From positions 1-11,094 of the forward strand of contig DYEF01000042.1 of assembly GCA_020725805.1 (NCBI GenBank): a stretch of DNA of 11,094 bases, given 5' to 3'. This document shows, piece by piece, positions 1-4,806 of the stretch. A program made the translations under genes and the position numbers. Source of the stretch: Bdellovibrio sp. GTDB taxonomy: Bacteria > Myxococcota > SpSt-1050. Within the stretch, counting starts at the first letter, position 1. Every line of letters starts with the position of its first letter. The notes under the pieces are model-generated. The model was not told where the DNA came from. It was given only the letters and a program-made list of their open reading frames with translations, and did no database searches.

Positions 1-16
1 ACACTCTAAAAATACC

Positions 17-31
17 AAAATTTTGGGGTAT
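17..31 (-). repeat. 15-base motif, copy 1
   Basis: On the minus strand this reads ATACCCCAAAATTTT, identical to 10870-10884 on the plus strand, so the two copies are inverted near opposite ends of the window. A shorter 11-base version recurs at 11029-11039. The motif is AT-rich with an internal AAAATTTT, so chance is a real possibility. Confidence 0.4.
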
Positions 32-52
32 ATTCAGCAACAAGTATCAATG

Positions 53-75
53 AAAAAACCCGACTACATAGCCGG
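53..75 (-). terminator. Intrinsic terminator of the GGDEF gene
   Basis: On the minus strand the bases just after the TGA stop form CCGGCT - ATGT - AGTCGG (75-70 pairing with 65-60, one G-U pair, 4-base loop). One G and a run of six T (58-53) follow. Position directly behind the stop codon, a GC-rich stem and a T-run fit a Rho-independent terminator. The stem is short (6 bp), so strength is uncertain. Confidence 0.7.
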
Positions 76-1098
76 TCAAATGAATGTAATCCTGTCCTTT
101 CCCTCTCTTTTCGATATATAAAGGTTTTCATCGGCCTTTTTAATAAGTTTGTTGATATCCTCCTGAGGATTTGCGATTCTTTCCGCAAATGCACAACCAC
201 CTGAAACAGTTATCGGAAATCTCTTTGAAAATTCGCTCTTTACCTTCTCCCTGATATTCTCTGCGAGAGTCCTGACCATATCCTCCCTTATATCCGGAAG
301 GAGTACAACAAATTCCTCTCCCCCGAATCTGCCTGCGATATCCGAGTTTCTGATACAGGATTTTATAATGGTCCCGACTGATGAAATAATCTGGTCTCCT
401 ATCTGATGACCATATTCGTCGTTTGCCTTCTTGAAGTTATCGATGTCAAACATCATCAGCCCCGCAGGACGGTTCTTTCTGCTCAGAATATGGGCAACCG
501 TATAAAGGGACGAAAAAAGTCCTCTCCTGTTAAGAAGTCCGGAAAGTGTATCTATATAGGAGATTCTCGAGAGCTGAAGGTTCTCGCTGTAAAGCTGAAA
601 AATGATATTTGCAATACTTGTGAGTTCAATATCTTCGATATTCTGTCTTTTGAACTGACTGATAAATTTTTCGAGATGAATCTGGTATGTGTCGATAGGA
701 TTTTTGATGGGCGAAATATTCTTTACAAACTGAAAGATTATACCGAAAGACGGTCGCATAATATATGTTTCGAGGTAGAATGCGAGGATAAATACCCTTC
801 TGTTGTCATTCGCATTTTTAAGCTGAACCCTCAGTCCCTCTGCCACTTCAACCGTCCTGCTCACATCTTCGAGCAGTTCATATTCGTTGTCGATAATATC
901 CTCGATTGCACCTGAGGATACAAGTGAATGCACTCCTTTCCAGAACTCAATATGTTCGGCCTCCTCAGCAGCCATATTCCCGAAAAAATCCCCGATATTC
1001 TTATCAAGGGAATTGCCGGCAATATACCTGTAGGTCTCGTAAGCAATCTCTTCGAGGCTCAGACACTTACCGGTAATTTTGAGTAACACTTCATCCAT
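76..1098 (-). CDS. Ferritin-like domain fused to GGDEF diguanylate cyclase
   Basis: The 340-aa protein has no signal peptide or TM segment, so it is probably cytoplasmic. The C-terminal half (about 180-340) is a complete GGDEF domain: D183-T-L-S-G-L-L-N-R-R at its start, metal-binding region F217-D-I-D-N-F-K, active-site GGEEF at 259-263, and an RxxD inhibitory site (R250-D253) five residues upstream. It should therefore make cyclic-di-GMP from GTP under product inhibition. The N-terminal ~150 residues look like a helical ferritin/rubrerythrin-like bundle: E16/E17 in helix 1, E46-A-E-H49 in helix 2, E110 in helix 3, and H141 in helix 4, where the usual Glu three residues before is Tyr138. That suggests an iron-bound sensor input, but the metal site is inferred. 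It is a single-gene unit divergent from the lipoprotein run. No good Shine-Dalgarno precedes the ATG. Confidence 0.85.
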   Translation of the reverse strand: MDEVLLKITGKCLSLEEIAYETYRYIAGNSLDKNIGDFFGNMAAEEAEHIEFWKGVHSLVSSGAIEDIIDNEYELLEDVSRTVEVAEGLRVQLKNANDNRRVFILAFYLETYIMRPSFGIIFQFVKNISPIKNPIDTYQIHLEKFISQFKRQNIEDIELTSIANIIFQLYSENLQLSRISYIDTLSGLLNRRGLFSSLYTVAHILSRKNRPAGLMMFDIDNFKKANDEYGHQIGDQIISSVGTIIKSCIRNSDIAGRFGGEEFVVLLPDIREDMVRTLAENIREKVKSEFSKRFPITVSGGCAFAERIANPQEDINKLIKKADENLYISKREGKDRITFI

Positions 1099-1180
1099 AA
1101 AAAAACAGTATCACACCGTCTTCTTTCTTTTCTACTACAAAGAATCAGACAAATAAAGAAATATTTTGGTATTTTCATCT

Positions 1181-1209
1181 TTGACTTATACGGGTTTTAC
1201 TGATAGAGT
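1181..1209 (+). promoter_or_regulatory. Candidate sigma70 promoter for the Cys-rich lipoprotein run
   Basis: TTGACT at 1181-1186 is a good -35 box. A 17-base spacer leads to TAGAGT at 1204-1209, a weak -10. It lies about 32 bases before the ATG at 1241, as expected. The weak -10 makes this tentative. Confidence 0.4.
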
Positions 1210-1224
1210 AAGTGTGGTTTTTTC

Positions 1225-1232
1225 AGAGGAGG
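1225..1232 (+). promoter_or_regulatory. Ribosome binding site fixing the start at 1241
   Basis: AGAGGAGG ends 8 bases before ATG 1241 and decides the start in favour of 1241 over the in-frame ATG at 1166, which would put about 25 unrelated residues in front of a normal signal peptide. Confidence 0.85.
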
Positions 1233-1240
1233 TATTATCA

Positions 1241-1759
1241 ATGAAGAAATTTTTCTTTCTCTTTACTTGCCTTTCACTCGTAGCGTTATTTATTTACTGC
1301 TCATCAGACGACTCCAGCAGCACGGATACCGGCACGACCGGAGATACAACACTTGCAGACGATGAAATCCCGACCGGCCATGCAATATTCGGCAAGGCCT
1401 GTGACACAAACGACTTCTGCAACAAGAACAAACCTGACGGGCCCAATGTATGTCTTACAACCGACTTTCTCAAAATGAACCAGATAAACGGCGAGATGCC
1501 GGGAGGATACTGCTCCAGACTCAACTGTGATGTCAACAGCCCCGACACGGCCTGCGGGACAGGGGCGGTCTGCCTGAACACAAAACCGTTTGATGAAAAC
1601 TGTCAGGGCATCGGAATCTGCATGTTACTCTGCAACACTGATGATGACTGCAGAAAAGCCGAAGGTTATATCTGCCTTGAAAAGAAAGAGATAGACCCCA
1701 ACCACAAAATCTGCATACACCAGAGTTTCAAGGATTATCAGATCGCCTGTAAACAGTAA
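1241..1759 (+). CDS. Cysteine-rich exported lipoprotein
   Basis: 172 aa from the ATG that follows a strong Shine-Dalgarno. The N-terminus (MKKFFFLFTC then a hydrophobic stretch) ends in F-I-Y-C20-S-S-D-D. This is a type II signal with a relaxed lipobox and acidic residues after the Cys, so the lipid anchor is likely but not certain. A Ser/Thr/Asp/Gly linker (21-45) follows. The mature domain (about 50-172) has 14 Cys (54, 60, 71, 91, 96, 105, 111, 121, 127, 131, 137, 145, 158, 170), an even number that suggests disulfide pairing in an oxidising compartment. The spacing, including C-N-T-D-D-D-C-R near 131-138, resembles Cys-rich (dickkopf-N-like) modules frequent in myxobacterial and bradymonad secreted proteins. 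No enzymatic motif is visible. Function is unknown; surface binding or structure is only a guess. First gene of a three-gene run, 11 bases before the nuclease. Confidence 0.8.
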   Translation: MKKFFFLFTCLSLVALFIYCSSDDSSSTDTGTTGDTTLADDEIPTGHAIFGKACDTNDFCNKNKPDGPNVCLTTDFLKMNQINGEMPGGYCSRLNCDVNSPDTACGTGAVCLNTKPFDENCQGIGICMLLCNTDDDCRKAEGYICLEKKEIDPNHKICIHQSFKDYQIACKQ

Positions 1760-1770
1760 AATATCGTTTA

Positions 1771-2889
1771 ATGAACAGAATTTCTAACTATAAAGGTGAC
1801 ACATTATGTCACCTTTTTTCTTTTCTGATTGCCGTCACATTCCTGTTCACGGCCTGCGGGGATTTTGTAAGGGAGGATAGACCTCCGAGGGATATTGTAA
1901 TTTATTCCGACACAATACCGGGATATGATACATTAAGAGACATAAATACACCTGCGGATACAGACACAGAAGAACCGGATTCGGGAGAAGAACCCGACAC
2001 CTATATACCGACAGATATCATTCAGGATTCGGACATTATCGATACGAAAGACGTTTTTGAGGATACAAAAGATACTGCTCAAACGGATATTTCAGAAGAC
2101 TCTCTTCTTACCGACATTCTCCTGACCGATTCGGCGGACGAACCGGATATCACACCACAGGACATATATCCTGATACAGATATCAGTGATGGAGGAGCTG
2201 AACCCGGCATTGATGCAGATATACCCTGTTACTGCGATGCGGGTTCTGATTGCGGTATATGCTATTATCCCGGCACCGAAAATCTTACGAACAAGGCACT
2301 GAAGGATAAACTCAATCAGCTGATAAGTAATCACACATCACTCGGTTATGACCTTGCAAGGACGAAGATGTTCTCCGAAATAGACAATAAAGACGGATGG
2401 GTAGAGTGTGTATATACAGGTTTTAAGCTTCAGACGAGCGGCATTCCGAATTCAAACATTATGAATACAGAACACACCTGGCCTCAGAGTATGGGTGCCG
2501 ATAACGAACCTGCAAGGTCAGACCTCTTTCACCTATTCCCGACAAAATCCGATGCAAACTCCCGAAGAGGCAGCTACCCGTTCGGTACAGTCGTCAATGT
2601 GACATGGTCGGAGGGCGGCAGCAAACTCGGGACCAATTCAAAGGGGAATACCGTATTCGAACCCAGAGACGTCCACAAAGGAAATGTCGCACGTGCAATA
2701 TTCTATTTCAGTATAAGGTATAAGCTCCCCATCGATGCCGATCAGGAATCAGAGCTCAGAAAGTGGCATACGCTCGACCCGGTCGATACAGAAGAGATTG
2801 ATAGATGCAATTCCATAACCGGTTATCAGAAGAACCGGAACCCGTTCGTTGACTGGCCGCCTTTTGTGGACAGAATCGAGGATTTTTAG
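1771..2889 (+). CDS. Endonuclease I family lipoprotein nuclease (EndA/NucM-like)
   Basis: 372 aa. Residues about 170-372 match the endonuclease I family of extracellular/periplasmic non-specific DNA/RNA nucleases: N-T-E234-H235-T-W-P-Q-S with the catalytic His, D251-L-F-H-L-F-P, N263-S-R-R-G, G304-N-V-A-R-A-I-F-Y-F, and the closing N356-R-N-P-F-V-D-W-P. In this family a beta-beta-alpha-metal centre cleaves the phosphodiester bond. The N-terminus has a hydrophobic stretch ending in F-T-A-C29-G, a probable lipobox. A highly acidic Asp/Thr/Pro linker (about 41-150, roughly a third Asp or Glu) should hold the catalytic domain off the membrane, and a C153-x-C-x5-C-x2-C164 cluster sits just before it. 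The ATG at 1771 has no Shine-Dalgarno, yet no other in-frame ATG, GTG or TTG lies before the lipobox. An intrinsic terminator overlaps codons 8-17. Translation may depend on ribosomes finishing the gene upstream. Confidence 0.88.
   Translation: MNRISNYKGDTLCHLFSFLIAVTFLFTACGDFVREDRPPRDIVIYSDTIPGYDTLRDINTPADTDTEEPDSGEEPDTYIPTDIIQDSDIIDTKDVFEDTKDTAQTDISEDSLLTDILLTDSADEPDITPQDIYPDTDISDGGAEPGIDADIPCYCDAGSDCGICYYPGTENLTNKALKDKLNQLISNHTSLGYDLARTKMFSEIDNKDGWVECVYTGFKLQTSGIPNSNIMNTEHTWPQSMGADNEPARSDLFHLFPTKSDANSRRGSYPFGTVVNVTWSEGGSKLGTNSKGNTVFEPRDVHKGNVARAIFYFSIRYKLPIDADQESELRKWHTLDPVDTEEIDRCNSITGYQKNRNPFVDWPPFVDRIEDF
1792..1819 (+). terminator. Intrinsic terminator/attenuator inside the nuclease start
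   Basis: AAAGGTGACA (1792-1801) pairs perfectly with TGTCACCTTT (1807-1816) around the 5-base loop CATTA. T continues to 1819, giving six T in a row from 1814. A 10-bp perfect stem with a T-run is a textbook Rho-independent terminator. It lies 33-60 bases after the stop of the Cys-rich lipoprotein gene but within codons 8-17 of the nuclease reading frame. It may therefore end most upstream transcripts, or act as an attenuator that translating ribosomes melt. Confidence 0.85.
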
Positions 2890-2895
2890 GTCCGG

Positions 2896-3405
2896 ATGAT
2901 TTTTGACCCTAATAACCGTTTTTTTCAGGAATATAAAAAAATAAGGGACGAGACACTGAAATTCTACCTCCGATTCGAAAAAGACTACCGAAACTTTATG
3001 TGTAAGAAAGGCTGTTCTGAATGCTGTGAGGAATTCTCGATATTACCTGTCGAATTTTATTACATAAATACTCTTTTGAAAGAATATAAAATTCAGGCAA
3101 ACAAAAGAGATATCAGAACTTGCATCTTCCTGAAAGAGAATTCGTGTCAGATATATGACATAAGACCAGTCAATTGTATAATTCAGGGTCTTCCACTTTT
3201 GTTCAGGGATATTGACAGCAGCACTAAAGAAGTCGTAATCTGTCCTAAAAATGAAGATATTATCTCTGTAAAGGGAAAAGGGAAATACAGACTCTTTGAA
3301 TACGACCTGCTGCTCGCAAAAATGATTACAATAAATGAACTCTTCTGTCAAAAATACTCTTTGAAATCTGCTGACAGGATTTCAGTAAACGACCTTTTAA
3401 GATAA
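2896..3405 (+). CDS. YkgJ-family cysteine-cluster (putative Zn/Fe-chelating) protein
   Basis: 169 aa with the pattern of the YkgJ/UPF0153 family: C36-x3-C40-x2-C43-C44 near the N-terminus, then C76-x7-C84-x-I-Y and R90-P-x2-C94. These Cys are predicted to bind a metal, zinc or an iron-sulfur centre. The biochemical role of the family is not settled. C116 and C151 are additional. There is no signal peptide or TM segment, so it should be cytoplasmic, unlike the two exported proteins upstream. The ATG is 6 bases after the nuclease stop. The only Shine-Dalgarno-like element is an AGG overlapping that stop, so expression is probably coupled. Its stop is one base away from the stop of the convergent fmdB-like gene, leaving no room for a separate terminator. 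Confidence 0.85.
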   Translation: MIFDPNNRFFQEYKKIRDETLKFYLRFEKDYRNFMCKKGCSECCEEFSILPVEFYYINTLLKEYKIQANKRDIRTCIFLKENSCQIYDIRPVNCIIQGLPLLFRDIDSSTKEVVICPKNEDIISVKGKGKYRLFEYDLLLAKMITINELFCQKYSLKSADRISVNDLLR

Positions 3406-3406
3406 T

Positions 3407-3640
3407 CTATATCCCGCAACTCCCGCTACCGCATCCGCAGGAAGGACAGGAAGACGAACCACTGTCAGAATAATCCGGTTCAGTATTCGAAGAACCAAAA
3501 GCCGAATAGGAGGACATTATCTTTTTAACCGATGTCGAACCGCAGACTGGACATTTAATACCGGTTTCATCCGATGGGTTTCTTATAAGTTCCTCAAAAA
3601 TCCTTTTACAACCACTGCACTTGTATTCATATATTGGCAT
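3407..3640 (-). CDS. FmdB-family zinc ribbon protein
   Basis: 77 aa beginning MPIYEYKC, the hallmark of FmdB-type small zinc ribbons. C8-x2-C11 and C30-x2-C33 form the four-Cys metal site. The family is named from a putative regulator of a formamidase/amidase operon, but a general role is not established. The tail (about 48-77) is Ser/Gly-rich and carries four more Cys (C65, C68, C70, C75) in a C-P-S-C-G-C-G-S-G-S-C-G pattern, possibly a second metal or redox site. GGAGGG lies 4 bases before the ATG. It is 15 bases downstream of the thioredoxin stop, so the two are most likely co-transcribed. Confidence 0.87.
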   Translation of the reverse strand: MPIYEYKCSGCKRIFEELIRNPSDETGIKCPVCGSTSVKKIMSSYSAFGSSNTEPDYSDSGSSSCPSCGCGSGSCGI

Positions 3641-3655
3641 CAGACCCTCCGCTAA

Positions 3656-3994
3656 TCAGTTCGAGACTATATTTTTATCGATCATCTTTTTCAGAATGTG
3701 CTTCGGTACTGCTCCTACAATCTGGTCCACCGGTCTGCCGTCCTTAAAGAGAATAATTGTAGGAATGCTCCTTATACCATATCTGTAGGCTGTCTGCTCA
3801 TTCTCATCCACATTAAGTTTGCCGACCTTAATTCTGCCCTGATACTCCGATGCAAGCTCCTCAACGACAGGACCTACAAGCCTGCAGGGGCCGCACCACG
3901 GAGCCCAGAAGTCCACAAGTACAGGCTCCCTGCTCTTTAATACCTCATCTGAAAAGTTCTGGTCACTGATTACAAGGTGATTATTTTCTGCCAT
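3656..3994 (-). CDS. trxA: Thioredoxin
   Basis: 112 aa from the chosen start, close to the usual ~108 residues. The active site W33-C-G-P-C37 follows the buried Asp in L-V-D28-F-W-A, and cis-Pro78 (S-I-P-T) and the F-K-D-G turn are in place. It is a complete, apparently cytoplasmic dithiol-disulfide oxidoreductase that thioredoxin reductase would normally recharge; no reductase gene lies in this window. The in-frame ATG at 4000 is rejected because it directly abuts the Shine-Dalgarno. The ATG at 3994 is 7 bases from it. It precedes the fmdB-like gene in a two-gene unit and is divergent from the Lys/Glu-rich exported protein. Confidence 0.95.
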   Translation of the reverse strand: MAENNHLVISDQNFSDEVLKSREPVLVDFWAPWCGPCRLVGPVVEELASEYQGRIKVGKLNVDENEQTAYRYGIRSIPTIILFKDGRPVDQIVGAVPKHILKKMIDKNIVSN

Positions 3995-4001
3995 ACACAT
4001 A

Positions 4002-4006
4002 CCTCC
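4002..4006 (-). promoter_or_regulatory. Ribosome binding site deciding the trxA start
   Basis: On the minus strand AAGGAGGT occurs just upstream of two ATG codons. GGAGG (4006-4002) is 7 bases from ATG 3994 but only one base from ATG 4000, so the second ATG is the sensible start. Confidence 0.85.
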
Positions 4007-4056
4007 TTCAACCTAATTAGATGCAGAGTAAACAATAAAGTTTCGAAAAAAAATAT

Positions 4057-4084
4057 TTGACAAATAAAATTAAAGGTTTAACAT
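4057..4084 (+). promoter_or_regulatory. Sigma70 promoter of the Lys/Glu-rich protein gene
   Basis: A consensus -35 TTGACA (4057-4062) and TAACAT (4079-4084, 4 of 6 matches to TATAAT) are 16 bases apart in an AT-rich stretch, 32 bases before the ATG. This places the transcription start about 25 bases upstream of the gene. Confidence 0.65.
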
Positions 4085-4102
4085 ATTGCTAATTTTACTC
4101 TT

Positions 4103-4110
4103 AAAGGAGG
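4103..4110 (+). promoter_or_regulatory. Strong ribosome binding site
   Basis: AAAGGAGG, a near-perfect anti-16S match, ends 6 bases before ATG 4117. With the consensus -35 and strong terminator it suggests a highly expressed gene. Confidence 0.8.
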
Positions 4111-4116
4111 AGTATC

Positions 4117-4416
4117 ATGAAGAAAGCATTATTGGTTCTCTTTGCGTTCGGACTTCTCACACTCTTTGCAGTGGCAGCAAGTGCACAGGAAGCAGCAGCA
4201 CCGGCACAGCCTGCAAAAGAAGAGGTAAAGAAGGATGAGGCAAAACCGGCAGAGGGACAGCCTGCAGCAAAAGAGGAAAAGAAGGAAGAGAAGAAGGAAG
4301 CAAAAGAAGAGAAGAAGGAAGAGAAGAAGGAAGAGAAGAAAGAGAAGAAAGAGAAGAAGGAAAAGAAGGCTAAGAAAGAGAAGAAGGAAGGCGGCGAGGA
4401 GAAGAAGGCCGAATAA
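4117..4416 (+). CDS. Small exported Lys/Glu/Ala-rich protein
   Basis: 99 aa. Residues 1-23 are a classic Sec signal peptide (MKK, hydrophobic core, A-S-A cleavage before Q24). The predicted mature 76 residues use only A, Q, E, P, K, V, D and G, with no aromatic residue or Cys. Residues 24-51 are Ala/Pro-rich. Residues 52-99 are almost purely Lys and Glu in E-E-K-K and later K-K-E repeats. Such alternating E/K blocks are known to form stable single alpha-helices. The protein should be periplasmic or secreted. No catalytic function is plausible; a spacer, or binding to nucleic acid, wall or metal, is speculation. A good promoter, an optimal Shine-Dalgarno and a strong terminator show it is a genuine, probably abundantly expressed monocistronic gene. 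The very Arg-rich frame that overlaps it is an artefact of the same purine repeats. Confidence 0.85.
   Translation: MKKALLVLFAFGLLTLFAVAASAQEAAAPAQPAKEEVKKDEAKPAEGQPAAKEEKKEEKKEAKEEKKEEKKEEKKEKKEKKEKKAKKEKKEGGEEKKAE
4269..4391 (+). repeat. Purine-only repeat tract coding for the E/K repeats
   Basis: The coding strand is nearly pure purine, with an uninterrupted stretch of 68 purines at 4302-4369 broken on either side only by single Ala codons. It is made of short variants of GAGAAGAAGGAA and GAGAAGAAA. Such tandem purine units can slip in replication, so copy number may vary between strains. Confidence 0.8.
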
Positions 4417-4439
4417 CCTGACTTCTGTAGATTTTCACC

Positions 4440-4472
4440 AAAAGGCGTCAGAATCCCTGACGCCTTTTTTTT
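4440..4472 (+). terminator. Strong intrinsic terminator after the Lys/Glu-rich gene
   Basis: AAAGGCGTCAG (4441-4451) pairs perfectly with CTGACGCCTTT (4457-4467) around loop AATCC, followed by T to 4472 (eight T in a row from 4465). It starts 24 bases after the stop codon. Because the stem begins with an A-run it could also work, less well, on the minus strand. Confidence 0.95.
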
Positions 4473-4806
4473 GCCCGAAAAGTGCCAGGTATATTTGATA
4501 ACTTACTGATATTATTGGTAAATTTGCGGTTGTTCATTTTATAGTAATAAATTCCGGCAGATATATACACAAAGTTTCTTAACAATTCAGAAAGCACCAG
4601 ACAATAAAAATAAAGCTGATATTCCTTTTTCAGATTAATCAAACAAGCATTAAATAACCATATAAAAATAAACAGATATATTATAAATCAGGATTTTTTC
4701 AAAACACCAAAAACCCAGCTTTAATATTCGTTAAAAAACGTCAACTGACATACGATTCCCTGAGATTAAATAAAACGAACAGAGAGTATTCAAGTGTACT
4801 CTGAAT
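4473..4806. other. AT-rich intergenic region without a supported gene
   Basis: This is the gap between two convergent genes. It is markedly AT-rich with several short A/T runs. The only reading frame of note, on the minus strand from 4642, runs into the terminator, has no Shine-Dalgarno and resembles no known family. I see no tRNA-like or strongly structured element. A small RNA cannot be excluded by eye. Confidence 0.6.
4783..4802 (-). terminator. Possible weak terminator of the lysC operon
   Basis: On the minus strand AGAGTA - CACTTGAA - TACTCT forms a 6-bp stem starting 4 bases past the lysC stop. A T-rich but interrupted stretch follows about 8 bases later. The weak stem and poor T-run make intrinsic termination doubtful. 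Confidence 0.3.

Noticed and set aside
406-915. Plus-strand 169-codon open frame opposite the GGDEF gene
   Set aside because: It is antisense to a well-supported gene, has no ribosome site, and its product resembles nothing.
9-1175. 12-base inverted repeat (AAAATACCAAAA at 9-20 and its complement at 1164-1175) flanking the GGDEF gene, suggestive of a mobile cassette
   Set aside because: In 11 kb of AT-rich DNA a few 12-base matches are expected by chance. There is no transposase and no target duplication, and the left copy overlaps the other motif.
1166-1240. N-terminal extension of the Cys-rich lipoprotein from the ATG at 1166
   Set aside because: It would overlap the candidate promoter and the strong Shine-Dalgarno, and would bury the signal peptide behind 25 residues.
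4235-4498. Arg/Lys-rich 87-codon frame overlapping the Lys/Glu-rich gene
   Set aside because: It is the shifted reading of the same purine repeats and runs through the strong terminator. The frame with a signal peptide and ribosome site is the real one.
4448-4642. Minus-strand 64-codon frame in the AT-rich gap
   Set aside because: It ends inside the terminator of the neighbouring gene, lacks a ribosome site, and has composition expected of random AT-rich DNA.
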